A DNA stretch of 64,000 nucleotides from Saururus chinensis (GCA_035235625.1 CP141143.1:43633178-43697177); one strand, 5' to 3'. Counted from the first letter of the stretch, positions 46,204-59,560 are shown. Notes: generated by a model not told the origin, from the letters alone. Translations and numbers: made by a program.

Positions 46204-47128
46204 TGATAGTTTATAATTAAACCCTTTGCAAGTATACAAGGTAATTGTACAAGGATAAACATTGATGGGTTGTCGAATCTCAGAGACGGATGAATTAATT
46301 ACAAAATCTAAAAGAAGTATTCTTAATTGAAAATTAAAAGAACTTAAACTTAAATTTAACAATGAAAGTAAGCATACTAATGTAAAAAGGAGAGATCAAT
46401 ATCAAGGTAATTACTTTGAAAATTGAATCCATTATAGAACCATAAAATTTCATTAACTTTTATTTAAAATCTAGATGAATATGAATAAGTATTCTCAGCT
46501 ACAAGCTAGAATTACTTTAGAAATAACTATAAATTACATCTAATGCATAAACTATCTTCAAGAATAGTATGAATCATCTACACTAAACTAAATTGAAGGT
46601 ATAACTCGTCTAATCTTAGTATAACTCATCCAATTCATTAATCATATGAACATTAAAACTATTGCATGACCCTCTCATCTAAATCATAGAAATTAGAATC
46701 GATGTAAGTCTCAAAACAACATCAATCTATCATCTAAAATATAATAAATCAACATAGATTTGAATAAACTTGAAAAGCTCTTCCACTAAAAAGGAAATAT
46801 ATATCATACAATTGTCTTTAATCACAACTGAATCTAAATTAAAAAGAAAAAAAATTGAAAGTTATCTATAGTTTCATCATCTCCTAACCTACATCTTCAT
46901 TTAAAGCTTTGAATGGTCCTCCATCTTCTTCTTCCTTTTTCTCTACAAAACGTCTATTGAAAATCATCAATTTCGAGCCCCATATGGCTTTACATAGGCA
47001 TAATAGTCATAGGAAGAAGTCTAAAAGAAAAAATACTTAAAATTGGCTTAAAATAAAAAATGGCACGTTATCGTATTCAAATGCACGTTAAAAGGTATAT
47101 AAAATATATATGTTTCACACTTATCACA
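46204..47128 (-). repeat. Complete solo LTR (925 bases) in copia 2 integrase
   Basis: In element orientation it starts TGTGATAAGTGTG (47128 downwards) and ends ...ACTATCA at 46204. It is flanked by ggtcc (46199-46203) and ggccc (47129-47133), a 5-base target duplication with one mismatch. No internal sequence is present, so it formed by LTR-LTR recombination. The start resembles the TGATACACATGG sequence at about 49855, but family identity is not established. Confidence 0.75.
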
Positions 47129-49517
47129 GGCCCAAAGAGGAATGACCTATTTTATAATATTAGTACATTTTTCCAATAACTACAAAATATAATAACCTGG
47201 ATAAATTGAAAGAATTTAAAATAGGGGTAGAGACCTAGTTAGGGAGAAAGATCATTGTCTTAAGGACTAATAGAGGTAGTGAGTAAACCTCTTAGTTGTT
47301 TAGATATTACTATATCAATCAGGGAATAGTGCAGAATGCAGTCTCCCCTACACTCCATAACTAAATGGTGTGGTAGAAAGATGTATTAGGACACTTATGG
47401 ACATTTTTATGTCAATATTAAATTATTATTAATTAAGAATAGATTGGTGTACATCCTAAATCGTGTACCCACAAATGTTGTCAAGTAGATACCTTATGAC
47501 CTATGGATGGGTGAGCATCCAAGCTTCGGACATCTTAGAATGTGGGGGTCTAACGAACATGTAAAAATCTCTGTCTAACTAAGGTCTAAGTTGGATCCAA
47601 AACCCCTAAAGTGCATCTTTATTGGTTGTTGTGATCACTCTAAAGGGTACAAATTTGTGGTTCACCACATTGATGTAATAATGAGGGTTATAGAGTTTGG
47701 AGACACTTATTTATTAAAAGAAGAATTAAATCCCAAAATACTTAATAAAATAGTTGATTTATTTAAAATTCTAAAAGAGATTTATGCTAACACTACTTCT
47801 AAGGAAGTAATTGGATTAGAAAAAAATGAAATCAACACAAAACCATGGGCATTGATGAAAAAGAGACCTTCAACACAAATGTGGGACTTCTATACAATGT
47901 TAGGGGAAGACAACATGACATTGGAGGAATTTGTTCTAGATGACCCTAGCACACTTAAGAAAGCTTTAATTCTTCCAAAAATGTTATTTAAGAGGAAAAA
48001 GATTATATCTTAAAGAACAAAGTTTGGGAGGTTGTAGAACCACCTGAAGGGCGAAAGGATAAATGGATCTTTAAAAAGAAACTTAAGGTTGACGGGATAA
48101 TAGATAAGTACAAAGCAAGATAAGTGGTCATAGGGTTCACCCAATTGTATTAGACATTAAGGAGACCCATTAACCTGTGTCAAGATTTGCCTCAATTAAG
48201 TGTCACTTAGCAATTGTTGCTTTCTATGATTTAATGCTGCACTAAATAAATGTAAAGACTGCCTCACTAAATAGAGATTTAGAGGAGGAGATTTACATCG
48301 AACAATCTAAGGGTTTTGTCATTTATAGAGAGGAACACAAGGTGTGCAAGCTAGTAAAATCATTATATGTCGTCAAACAATCTCCTAGGCAATGATACAT
48401 GACTTTTCATATGGTGATTAATTGAATATAGATTCATAGTTAATGAACATGGTCACTATGTTTATACCTTCTAGGATGGGAACAAGTATATGATGTCTAT
48501 TTATGTAGATGACATACTCTTAATGAGGAATGAGAAGAGTACAATAGGTAGTTTAATGGAATGGCTAAAAACCTAGTTTGAGATAAGAAGACATGGGTGA
48601 GACTTCCTATGTCTTAGGGATAAAAATTGATAGAGATAGAAAGCTAGAAAGCTAACTATATCTTAGGAATCATTCATAGAAAGTATTCTTAAATGCTTAA
48701 ATGTCATTGGTTGGAGGACCATTGAATTTCCTCTTTAAAACTGTACAATATTGTCTAAAAATTAGGTCTTGTGGAATTGAAGAAGGTAGACTTTGGATGG
48801 ACTTAGTGCCATTTGCACAAGAAATGACAGCTTGATGTATGTCATAGTTTATACAAGACTTGATTTGAGTTATGTTGTAGTTTACTAAGCCGATGCCAAA
48901 CATACCATAGAATTCAACACTAGCAAGCAATGAAATAAGTAATTAGATATCCATAAGGGTATACAAATTAAAACTCATATATCACGCAAAAAATTTGTCA
49001 TGAGCAAAATATAGTGCTTCGGACTATGGGGGGGACCCTGATGACATAAAATCAACTATCTTATTTGTCTTTCTATTTAGAGGTGAGTCTATATTGTGGG
49101 AAAACATGAAACATAAGAGTGCTTCTAACTCTATGATGAAAGCTAATTTTTATGCATATAGTATAACAACTTCATAGGCAATTTGAATAAAGGAGTTTCT
49201 AGCCAAGTTGGGATTAGAAAACTGAACAAATGCTCTTATCCAAATTTATTGAAATAATCTGGCTGCTTTGTCAACACTTTATAATCGGGAGATCAATCCC
49301 AAAAATAAGCACATTGAAGTGCATAACTATTATATCTTAGACATACTATAGACAGGAAAAGTGACTCTGGGTCATATTTATCTTACTATGATATTGGCAT
49401 ATCTGTTTACTATCGCCTTAACAACGAATCTATTCATACCATACGCTAGTATCGATATGCAACAAGACTAGTGCAAGTCTTTGTTGGACCATATAAGCCC
49501 TTCACCCAAGTGAGAAA
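47129..49517 (+). pseudogene. Ty1/copia polyprotein remnant 2: integrase, RT, RNase H, PPT
   Basis: Plus-strand pieces in order: integrase core end (KIIVLRTNRG; YTP-like region near 47350), post-integrase domain with a 140-codon frame at 47591-48013 (LDPKPLKCIFIGCCDHSKGYKF), RT start (VWEVVEPPEGRKDKWIFKKK, 48020-48100), RT active site SIYVDDILLM (about 48497-48530), RNase H pieces (SASDYGG; KHKSASNSMMKAN; NKHIEVHNY), and the purine run aagtgagaaa before the LTR at 49518. Many stops and frame changes throughout. Its 5' part is in copy B. Confidence 0.8.
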
Positions 49518-49850
49518 TGTTGGACCATGGTATTGGCTCAAGTGGTCTGCCTTGTTTTTAGTTCAGGTGAGCCAATAGGGTCATTAGGCTCAAGGTCAGT
49601 GGGGGCGGTTGTGCTAACAACACAAGAACCACTTTAGATACATATTCATTATGGGATCCACATTCAAGAAACATACATACAATAGGAATGTGGCTAGGAT
49701 GTGCAAATTCACATTATGGGCCCCAATCTTTATATGTGTTAGTGGTACGACCGCGTGGTTAGTGCAACCTTGTTGTAGGCTTGGTCACATGCAGGGGCTC
49801 ACTCCTTCGTGGGCTTAGTGGTTAGTGCAACCGTGTTGTGGGTATTTGAT
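49518..49850 (+). repeat. Copia 2 3' LTR
   Basis: Begins TGTTGGACCATGG directly after the polypurine tract. Internal direct repeats of gtggttagtgcaacc occur at about 49757 and 49820. The end is placed near gtgggtatttgataca, where different sequence begins. Confidence 0.55.
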
Positions 49851-51700
49851 ACACATGGTTTTTATACATTTTATACGCCTATTTACCTTATTTTCTATCA
49901 TATGATTAGGTTATTTTAGGGTTAATTAGAGTGTATATATGTTAAGAAAGATATTAGTAGTGTGATTTAATCATTGCTTAATTCAAGCGATGTTAATTTT
50001 TTAGACATTTATTTAAATGATGATAGAATTTTATTTATGTCTTACACATCTAAAATGCGATTGTTTATGTTTTGTAGAAAAGACACTCTTCTCGAGACAC
50101 TTCGATGATGTGTGGAATAGTTTACAACACTCTTGAGATGCTTACAAGTAATTTGGACAACTTTCTCAACTGACGGATATGTTGGAATGAATAAGGTAGA
50201 AAAGATAACTGGATAGTCGGGTCTGAACTTCTTCATCCTGGGCATGTCAAACAGAAAATTGGACAAACATGAACACGTTTTGGATAGTTTTGTCTAACAT
50301 AGTGTTAATTATGACAATTTAATTTATTCCTCTAGGAAGTTCAAATTCACCTCAAACTGAAACCCATTTCTAATTTGATGATTCTAGAGAAATATATGGG
50401 TTCAATTTGAAGATTAATGCTTGTGGTAGGAGAAACATAGTATTGTTTAGTTCTTCCTTTAATGAAAATGACTCAACAAATTGTAGAGGGAGAGATCATC
50501 AAATCAATGCTCGGAATTTAAGGGGATTTTGTTCTTAACACTGAAGTGAGTTTAATTGTGCATCAAAGTCATTGCCTTGGGTGGCTAGATGGATGAGTTG
50601 CTGAACATAAAGTGATGGGGAAGAGCTGTATTCAAGTTTTATCATTAATGGCTGACATAGGTCATGAATGAAGGAAGAGAAGCTGCTGACGGATGGGTCA
50701 CCATAGCTGCATAGGAGCTGCATTAGAAGGTCGCATTAAGGATAACAGATCATGGAGTTTGGACGTTCCTTGAGCCATGAGGGAGAGGTTTGAACTTGTT
50801 GCACATTCAAGTTGAGAACCATGTATATGAGAAAAGTTGAGTCTGCAGCTAACATGAAGATAAGAGGGAAGGTGGATACACACCTACTAACATTCAAAAT
50901 AGAAAAGGAAACCGGAGAGCCAGACACACTAGGCTATTGGGATAAAATACTCCCAAAATCAGAAGTGTTGAAGGGTAAAGTGCGGCAAAGTACTTTCAAA
51001 TTGTCTTATTTTTATTTTTTTTCAATCTTTGTAAGTTTATTTAATTTTTAATAGAGATTATGTTTTTAATTTTAATTAGTGGTTAGCTTTCCTATCTAAG
51101 GTTAAGATTAATCTATGTGATTTGGTTAAAATTCTAATGGGTTTTAATGTTAATTGTTCTTATCCCAACATGATTATTGTAATTGATTTGGATATGAGTT
51201 TAGTCACGCTCTTCTCATGATTTGAATTAGTTTTTATTAATTGAATGCTTGGTTTTAGATTGTTAATTACTAGAATTGGGTATGAGATGTGATTTATTCA
51301 TGTGGTACAACTTATGACTTGGTATCGGGATTATAAATTCTACCATTTTCATCTATTAAATAATATTTAATGTGTTTTTTATTCCATTGAAGTGAGAAAG
51401 AACACAACTTTAGTATTTTGATTGAAGGTTTTAAAGATTACAATTTTCATGATAAATAGAATATAATTCTAGTTTATTGTGAGTTATATTTGCGAAATAA
51501 ATTGATGGACACGGATGTGATTTTCTACATGCTAATGAGGGGATTCTAAAACCTTAGTCAATATTCATTTAATATCTTCAATAGCTTTTATTGCTTTCTT
51601 ACTTCAATTAAATTTCAGCCTTTATCGTTTACTTGAATTTCTTTTTCTTTGGTGATTTAGTACATTGTAGCAATTTAAGTTTGTTTTCTTATAAAAAATA
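49851..51700. other. Unclassified LTR-like sequence
   Basis: Non-coding AT-rich text starting near TGATACACATGG, with features of a large plant LTR such as long non-coding stretches. Frames at 50042-51051 on both strands look like chance. No PBS or polypurine tract could be linked to it. Confidence 0.35.
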
Positions 51701-53469
51701 CTATCTCAAGCCTAAAAAAAGCAACAACATGTCTAAGTCATCAATAAGGTTATCCATGAACATGTAAAGTATTGAAATTACAATATAAGAAATCAACATA
51801 AGTCTATCCCATTACAAATAAACTAGCCCACACTTCACTTACTCTATTCGCCCTCCATACTCATAAAATAACTCATCCTTAGCAACTACATGGCACAAGC
51901 ATACAACCCAAAAACAAAACAATACATAAGGGGTGAGCTCAACTCAATAAGGGTTTGAAAATATAAAATTCACATTAACACCAAAACATAATGCATAAGA
52001 AGTATCTCACAAGACTCATACAAACCAGTGTTAATAACAGAAGAGTATATCCATTCCCTCCCACATACAACCAATGTAAATATCATTCATGCATCACATA
52101 TCTACAAGAAACATTGGTACATCATGTCCCCATTAAATCTCATAATTCACACGCACAACCAATGCATTCTATCAAGTCTCATAATCCATACACTTCCATC
52201 ATGAATAAGTATCATAATCCCTGCACAACCTGTGTAAATATAAGTATTATTATTCCTACACAAAACCTATGTAAATGAGCATTATAATAAACTGCACGCT
52301 AAATGTCTCGATAGAGAAATCAACATGCTCACCCTAGCCAAAGCCTAAGTAGTCCTGCTTACCCTGGAAATACTTAAGAAGGAAGACCTATGCAATTTGG
52401 TTGGTCAGTTTGGTAAAACCATTTGATAAATCTCCTATGCAACTAATCTGAAAAACTATGACACCCAATCGCCTCATCACAATTAAACACGGACAATCAT
52501 GGTTTAGCAAATCATTTTCATAATGTTTGCAACATGATACATGCATGAAAAAAGCTAGGCATATACAAGCGTAAGTAACCATACACTAATCAGTCCTATC
52601 ATGCATGAGACATGGTCCATACGTGGCAAATGAGATCATGTAAACATAAGTAAGCATAAACATACATAGACATTCATAAATAAGATAAGACATATAGAAC
52701 ATGGTTCATATATAACTAATGTCACGTATGTGCAAGCATTCATACTTTAGAATGATCATGCTCTGTTGGTGTCAGTTAAGAAACATGAAGAAGTGATCAA
52801 AATTCGGCTTCTAAATTAAGTTACATTGCCCTAAGCAAAAATCCATACTTTACAATAAGAAGAGACTCAAAACTACTAATAGATGATAGATCTAACTTCT
52901 TTTTGTGCCCAAAATAAAAATCACAAGAGTAGAAGCAAGAAATTCGAATTCAGGGTTTCAAAATATGGGTAAAAGAATAACATTGACAAGAAGAAAACCT
53001 TTAATCCCATTCAAGAGTAGGAAAACATGGGATTTAGGGCAAAAATCAAAAGGAATATGGTAGAGATTGAGTGATTATACATTGGATTAAGTCTTTTCTT
53101 CTTGAGATCGGGGTAAAGCTCTCCAAAGCCTCCCAAATCTCATCCCACTCCAAATGGGGAAATAGCCAAGTTTTCTTTTTATAAGTAGGTCACGTAAATG
53201 GGTTAAAATTGGGTAGATGGCCCAAGAAGTTGGCATGTCACCTGAGATGGTTGTGGGTGGCCCACCTACTTAATAATGGAATTATATGGTAAATGACAAC
53301 AATTAGTGTGGCATGTGGTGGATTAAGCTAGGAACTAATGTTTTTCAACTAAAAATAAAAAAAACCAATGAAAATTCATAACTAAACCAAACTGTCACAC
53401 AAAATCAAAACAAACCAAAAAAGTAAAATTTTACAAATAAAAAAATAGTAAAACCTTATAGATCTCACA
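51701..53469 (-). repeat. Gypsy element 2, 3' LTR (left end approximate)
   Basis: In element orientation it starts TGTGAGATCTATAAGG at 53469, directly after the purine-rich GATGGGTGGGA. The far end is not defined; a TG-like edge near 51731 is possible. No coding. Confidence 0.5.
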
Positions 53470-54960
53470 TCCCACCCATCATAAAGGAACATGGTCCTCA
53501 AAATTTTCTATTAGATGGCGATGAGTAGGTGAGGGTACTTCACATTGACTTAATCCTTATGCTCCCACATTGCCTCCTCAAAGTTGTGGTTCTGCCAAAG
53601 GACTTTCACCAACTAAATGAATTTGTTCCCGAGTATCTTCTCCTTCTTGTCCAATATTTGCACTATCATCTCGGCATAGGTAAGATCACTCCTAATATCC
53701 AACGGCTCAAAGTCTAAAAGATGAGATGAATCTGGCTTATACTTCCGCAAATGATAAACATAAAACACATTGTGGATGTTAGCAAGTTGTAGAGGTAGAG
53801 CCACTCGATAAGCTATTGCTTTAATATGCTCAAGAACCTCAAAGGGTCTAATGAACCAAGGAGATAATTTCCCCCTCTTTCTGAATCATATGATGCCTTT
53901 CTAAGGTGGGATCTTTAAGAAAACATGATCAACAATTTAAAATTTAAGATATCTCTTACGCTTATATGCATAACTCTTTTGTCAACTTTGAATTGTAAGC
54001 AGTCAATTCCAAATGAGTTGAATCTTCTCAATGGATTGCTACACGATCATTGGCCTACTTGAGAGATATTTTCCAAATTGCGCTCCAACGAAGAGGAGAT
54101 TGGCAAGGATGTCCGTGCAATGCCTCAATCGGTGCATGCTCAAAGCACATCCTCTAAGGTATAGATAGTATTCTCGGATTTCCCATTCATCTAAGTATGA
54201 CAAGCTGAACTGAGATGAGCCTTTGTCCCTAAAACCTTCTGAAAACTTTGCCAAAAACATAAAATGAGGATCTCAATGAGAAACTATGGATATGGGAACT
54301 CAATGTTGCCAAAAAATCTCCTTCACAATAAGTGCTGCAACACGTCTAAGGAAGTAGTCATCCTCATAGCAATAAAGTATACAGACTTAGTAAGTCGATC
54401 AATGATAACCCACACCAAATCATTGCCACTTGGTGACCTAGGAAGACCTAAGACAAAGTACATAACCACTTTCTCCCACTTCCACTCCTTAATAGGTAGA
54501 GCCTATAACATGCCCCCTAGATGACGATGTTTGGTTTTCACCTATTGACAAACCAATCACTTAGACACAAATGAGGCAATGCCCCTCTTCATTCCACTCG
54601 ACCAAAATGTCTATTTCACATCATGGAACATCTTAGTTCCACTTGAATGGATGGAGAACTTAGAGTGATGTGCCACTAAAAGAATGCACTCCTTCAACTC
54701 TTAAGAAATTTGGCACACATAACTGCCCACGAAAATTTATGCTTCCATCAGCCTTTTCTTCAAAGTTTATTACCGACTTCCCTTGCAACTTAGTCTTCAT
54801 GGCTTGAATTTTCCCATCCTTCTTTTGTGTTTCAACCACTCTATCCACCAACTCAGAGCTTATAGAAAGATAACCACTTGCTTATATCTTCCAAAGCTAC
54901 CTCCAGCTCGAGCTTGATGAACTCTTCATACAAAAATCCATTCTTGCACATGCACGTAAG
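53470..54960 (-). pseudogene. Gypsy element 2: integrase and C-terminal domain
   Basis: Minus-strand pieces: 54660-54851 (zinc/N-terminal integrase region, GSINFRGQLCVPN), about 54000-54530 (catalytic core remnants), 53613-53804 (LPLQLANIHNVFYVYHLRKYKPDSSHLL, the typical post-integrase motif of gypsy elements), and near 53520-53600 the closing NHNFEEAMWE region. Stops split every piece. Confidence 0.75.
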
Positions 54961-55500
54961 CTACCAAAGTTGCCAATTTCTTACTCATAGCATCTGCCAC
55001 CACATTCGCTTTCCATGGATTATAAAAAATGCTAAAGTTATAATCCTTAAGTAATTCTAATCATCTTCTTTGCCTCATATTCAAGTCTCTTTTTGGTGAA
55101 GAGATACTTCAAACTCTTGTAGTTTGTGAATAGTTCAAACTTCTCACCAAATAGGTAATGCCTCCAAATCTTCAATGCAATGACCATTGTCCCTAACTTA
55201 AAGTCATGTGCTAGATAATTCTTCTCATGCACTCTAAGTTGTTAAGACGCATAAGCTACTACTTTTCCATGTTGCATCAACACACAACGCAAGACTTTCT
55301 ATGAAGTATCACTGTCGACAACAAATTCTCAACTCCCCGAAGGTAAGGCCAAGATCAGCATTGAAGTTAGACTCTTCTTCAATTCTTGAAAACATTGCTC
55401 ACATGCTTGACTCCATTCAGACTTGTAACTATTCCTTGTCAACTTAGTCATAGGAGTTGCAATGCAAGAGAAACTTTTGATGAACCTCTGATAGTATCCT
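54961..55500 (-). pseudogene. Gypsy element 2: RNase H
   Basis: 55047-55232 encodes [34 protein letters not shown] followed by [10 protein letters not shown], matching the RNase H region that follows RT in Ty3/gypsy elements. The usual TDHKSLKY motif reads TNYKSLKY. Upstream sequence (55260-55500) is frame-broken RNase H N-terminus. Confidence 0.75.
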
Positions 55501-55547
55501 GCAAAACATAGAAAATTTTGGACTTCAAAAGTATTCTTAGGCTACTT

Positions 55548-56309
55548 TCAATTCAAGACTGTTTCTACCTTGGCTAGGTCCACCAATACACCATCTTTGG
55601 ATATGACATAGCCTAGAAAGTTCACTTCCTCCAACCAAAATTCGGACTTTTCAAAGTTTACCTCGAGTTTTTGATCTCTGAAAGTTTGTAAGACAATCTT
55701 CAAGTGCTTCTCATAATCCTCCTTCCAAGCTAAATAGATAAATGTATTGTCCACAAAAATGATGACAAACTGATCCAAATAAGGCCTAAAGACTATGTTC
55801 ATCAAGTCCATAATATATGTTGGTATATTAGTAAGCCTAAAAGGCATAACCAGTAACTCTTATTGTCTGTAACATATCCTATAAGAAGTCTTAGGCATAT
55901 CCATGGGTCAAATACAAAGTTGATGGTAACCCAACTTCAAATTAATCTTAGAGAATACTTGAGCATGCTACAACTAATAAGACAAATCATTAATATATGG
56001 CAAATGATACTTGTTCTTGATTTTAACATGATTCAACATCCAATAATCGATGTAAATCATTAGGGAACCATCATTCTTCATGACAAAGAGAACTGTTGCA
56101 CCCCAAGGAGATGCACTAGGCTTGATGTATCTTTTGTCCATTGTGTCATGTAGATGAGTTTTGAGCTCTTTCAGTTTAGATGGAGCCATGCAGTAAGGAA
56201 CTTTAAAAATAAGAATGGTGTCCGGAAGAAGTTCAATATTGAACTTGATCTCCCTTTCTAGAAGTAATCCTAACAAGTCATCTGGAAAGACATCAACATA
56301 CTCCAACAC
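55548..56309 (-). pseudogene. Gypsy element 2: reverse transcriptase
   Basis: Two minus-strand frames. 55974-56309 has the RT start ([24 protein letters not shown], then a broken IDYR-type motif). 55548-55847 has MPFRLTNIPTYIMDLMN, then the active-site region, which reads IIFVDNTFIY where FxDD is expected, and LGYVISKDGV. The second catalytic aspartate is replaced by asparagine. About 125 bases between the frames are shifted. Confidence 0.85.
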
Positions 56310-56329
56310 TACAGGAACAGACTAAATAG

Positions 56330-56814
56330 GAGGTAATGTTGCACCTTTCACTTAGATGCTTTCAAGAAAAGCCATACACCTGCTATTGATCCATTTTAAG
56401 ACACCAAGGACTTGTCACTAACCCATCTCATGCCCTAGAAAACAAAAGGCTCAATGTCTGGCAAAACAAATACAACTAATTTCCCTCGTTAGTCAACATA
56501 TCCATGATAAATTGACATCATATCAATGCCTAAAATCATATAAAAAATAAACAAAGATAAAAAATCAAATCCGTGGATAAATCATGCCCCTCAATCACCA
56601 TGAGAACCTTCTCAAGATACTCTTTTACTTGAAGAGAAGACGAAGGGGTGGACACAAGCAAAAGAGTCAACAACAACTTGGGCTTAACACTAAGCTCTCA
56701 ATTAAAAAAAGGTGAAATGAAAGAATGCAAAGAACTAGTATCAAACAACACTTTAGCATAGTGGGAGGCAATTTCAGCATACCTTCCACCACTATCGATG
56801 TATTATTCGCCTCA
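56330..56814 (-). pseudogene. Gypsy element 2: aspartic protease remnant
   Basis: Minus-strand coding from 56814 reads KVLFDTSSLHSFIS (DTS in place of DTG/DSG), then a VSTPSSS-like stretch and VMVIEGHDL..TDLI. It is interrupted by stops and cut at 56815 by the CACTA end. The gag part expected further upstream was not found beyond the CACTA element. Confidence 0.7.
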
Positions 56815-56839
56815 CACTACAAGAAAAAACACTATTAGC

Positions 56840-57310
56840 AATGCTAAAAAAAGTGTCACTAAATGTGTCTAAAAAAGTCCAATCGCAAATGCTCACTTTT
56901 ATGCATACTAATAGTACTGCTATTAGTGATTATTTTATTTTCGTTGCTAATAAAATAGTTTTTGCGATGCTTTATAAAGCATCTCTCATAGTAAATTATT
57001 AGTGATGCTTATTCATAAGCGTCGCCAATAATACACTATTAGCGATGCTTACTAAAACATTGGTAAAATAAAAAAATTGAAAAATTGAAAAAACTTATTA
57101 GCAACGTTTTATAAACATCACTAAAATTTTTTAGTGACATTTTATATAAAATGTCACAAACAAATTGTGAATCTTTTACAACAATTAAAAATTATTAATA
57201 ATATATTATTAGCAATGGTTTATAAAGTGTCGCTACTACAAAACAAATTTAAAAAAATAAAAAAAATCATTAGCGACACTTTCATAAGCATCACTAATTT
57301 GACAATATTT
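56840..57310. repeat. CACTA subterminal repeats
   Basis: About ten degenerate copies, in both orientations, of a TTAGYGAYGCTT / AAGYRTCRCTAAT motif, for example near 56990, 57030, 57100, 57205 and 57290. Such arrays bind the element's own transposition protein in characterised En/Spm elements. Confidence 0.75.
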
Positions 57311-58090
57311 AAATAAAAAAAAACCTTGCAAGTTCGAGATAAATTTCTCACTACCCTCATTGGCAAAAAAAAAAGATTTCGATTCATACCAAAAAAATTT
57401 GTACATCGAATGCAAGGTAGTCATAGACTAGGTCAACATGATACCACTTATGAACAGGCAACATAACTGAAAGCATAAAACCACATGAGAACTATAATGC
57501 TTTTTATATTTGGAGCTAAAATATTCAAAAGATGTATAATGATTATTCTTCATTATAAATAATTGTGAAGGATGATTATAAATATAGTTCTACAAAAACA
57601 CATGATTCTAAACAATATACCTAACGCTGTTCTGAATTCATGAGAAAGCATGTAGTCCAAATTATGTAAATGTTTAATCACTAACAACTGACAAGATCAA
57701 ATACATTTAAGGAAAGCAAAACAGGCAGGTAAGATATAAAGAGCAAGGATAACTAAGTGTTGTTTTTCCATTTGGCAACAAAAATGGAGCACTCTTTTCT
57801 CAAATCAAAGACAAAAAGCACAAGTAAAGAGCAAAAACAAAACAAATCTTAGAGGTCACTCCTGAATAGATTGGATTATTGGTGAAGATTACATAGCGTG
57901 ATCAAAATTTTCAAGATTCATACAATTAAAGAAAGTAATAATTTGTTGCTTCCAAATTCACCTTTGATGGGCAGACAGCTCATTTTGAGTAGAGCAAGCT
58001 TTGATGCATGGAAATACAATTCCAAGAAGCTTCAAGATCTACTTTATTGAAACTTCTGAATTTACAAATGAGACTGGCCTAGCAGTTTGA
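57311..58090. other. CACTA internal sequence, nothing recognised
   Basis: AT-rich, no convincing frame on either strand. Confidence 0.4.
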
Positions 58091-58101
58091 CCAGTTGATG
58101 C

Positions 58102-58287
58102 TTAAACACAATGAAATTCAATGTCCTCCATAGCATGAAGAAAAGAGCAGAGAACTCGGCTCAGATTTACAGCATATTCATTCCAGCTCCTTGACACTAC
58201 ATCATGTATTCCCTTTCCAATTTCTTGAACAGGCAAAGTGAGATCACCTTCCAAGAAAGATTCAGCTATTTTTTCATGAAACTCCTA
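58102..58287 (-). pseudogene. Possible captured gene fragment inside CACTA element
   Basis: Minus-strand open stretch of about 61 codons from after a TAG at about 58288 to a TAA at 58102-58104. Its composition looks like a real protein (FLEGDLTLPVQEIGKGIHD; SRVLCSFLHAMEDIEFH). I do not recognise the family. No ATG start is visible, so it would be an exon piece. It could also be part of the transposon's own second gene. Confidence 0.35.
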
Positions 58288-58299
58288 AATCGTGAAAGT

Positions 58300-59560
58300 A
58301 GGCCAACATCGGTTGTTCGCAAACTTACGTACCATTCCATTCTCACAAAGGAATTACATATTGTTTAAACTAGCAAAGCTAGAGAAGTGGATTAAGGACG
58401 TTAAAAAAAAGGCAAAGTAGGACTACCCTTGAGGCAGCAATTTTTAATAAACCAAATTCAGCAATACCCAAAAATTTAATATTACCCATGTGAAAACAAT
58501 ATATCAATTGGTCAGGTTTGGGCCAAAGTATTGCATTCCAATAGATAAAAGAGCAGAGGGAGGATGAAACTCTTGACACATAGACAAAACCTAGCCACAC
58601 GCGTACAAATAGAGAGTGAGTGTGAGAGAGAAAGTGAATGAGGGTGAGAAAAAGAGAGGGGGAAGTAAACAAAGACACACACTATTGTGGGTTCATATGC
58701 ACATCCTAATCAAACCTACACTTGCATGGCAGTGTTAATATGCCTTGTACCTGTCCCAGCTGGATTCAATAATATCTAACAATCACCTTATCCCCATTTA
58801 CTATTATAGACCATTTCCACTCCCAACTCTCCTTTGTTAGGTATTTGGTCTTCTGTGTACATAAGCAATGATACACATTTCATCAGCTGTCTTCTTTGCA
58901 CAAGCTACCTCAAAAAATAAAGTAATTATTCATATCATTTACAACAACCACATAAACATAGATGAATGTAGTTTCTAGCACAAGCGGTCAGGCTGTTCTA
59001 AATTAAACTAAACCCTGAGTGGCCAAGACTAACTAAAATGTCATAAACCAAATTTCTTTTTGAGTCAATATATCTAGTCTAAATCCTTTTCAAAATACAT
59101 GATGACAGTCAACAACATATAGCAAAAATTTGCAAAACATTTCCCAACATATTGCAAAATATAGTATTATATCTACTCTTACTTCATCAAATATTTGAAA
59201 TTAAAGATGAAAATAAAAAGCTGACTCTGGAAAAAAATGGAGCAATTAAAGTATACACTACATCTCATAATACTTCCAAAGAAAGAAATTGAAGCTAAAA
59301 GACATCATTCAAAGGATTTACATTTCTGGGGTGAATCAATATAAAGCATCAGTAAATGACTAAATATAAGTAGAGATGATAGCTAGAGATAGCTTTTAAT
59401 CATTACCCTTAGTGAAAGATTCAAAGATGATTTAATTATAGCGAGAGATAGCTTTTGATCATTACCCTTAGTGACAAGTGCTTTGTTACTCCATCATGAA
59501 TGTTATTAGCATGTCAATTTGACTTTGTTGTTTAGAAATTTGACGTTGTTGTTCCCCAAT
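58300..59560. other. CACTA internal sequence, nothing recognised
   Basis: No convincing coding. A GA-rich tract lies at about 58608-58672. Confidence 0.4.

Larger units (their letters stand above)
41984..47110. repeat. 5.1-kb direct duplication, copy B
   Basis: Counterpart of copy A. On its right it continues without a break into the rest of the solo LTR (to 47128) and copia 2, so copy B carries the original right flank and copy A the original left flank. Differences from A: an extra ~90-base tandem unit around 43250-43335, a 48-base (TC)n run at 43637-43684 against about 14 bases in A, and scattered substitutions. Reading frames across the (TC)n run are artefacts. Confidence 0.85.

Noticed and set aside
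24007-47110. A and B as LTRs of one giant retroelement with the viral cluster as its inside
   Set aside because: The ends lack TG/CA, there is no outer target duplication (caaga against tgttt), and both copies contain pieces of a copia element whose remainder continues outside copy B.
56840-57310. CRISPR-like array
   Set aside because: Repeats are degenerate, in both orientations, with no uniform spacers; they are CACTA subterminal motifs in a plant genome.
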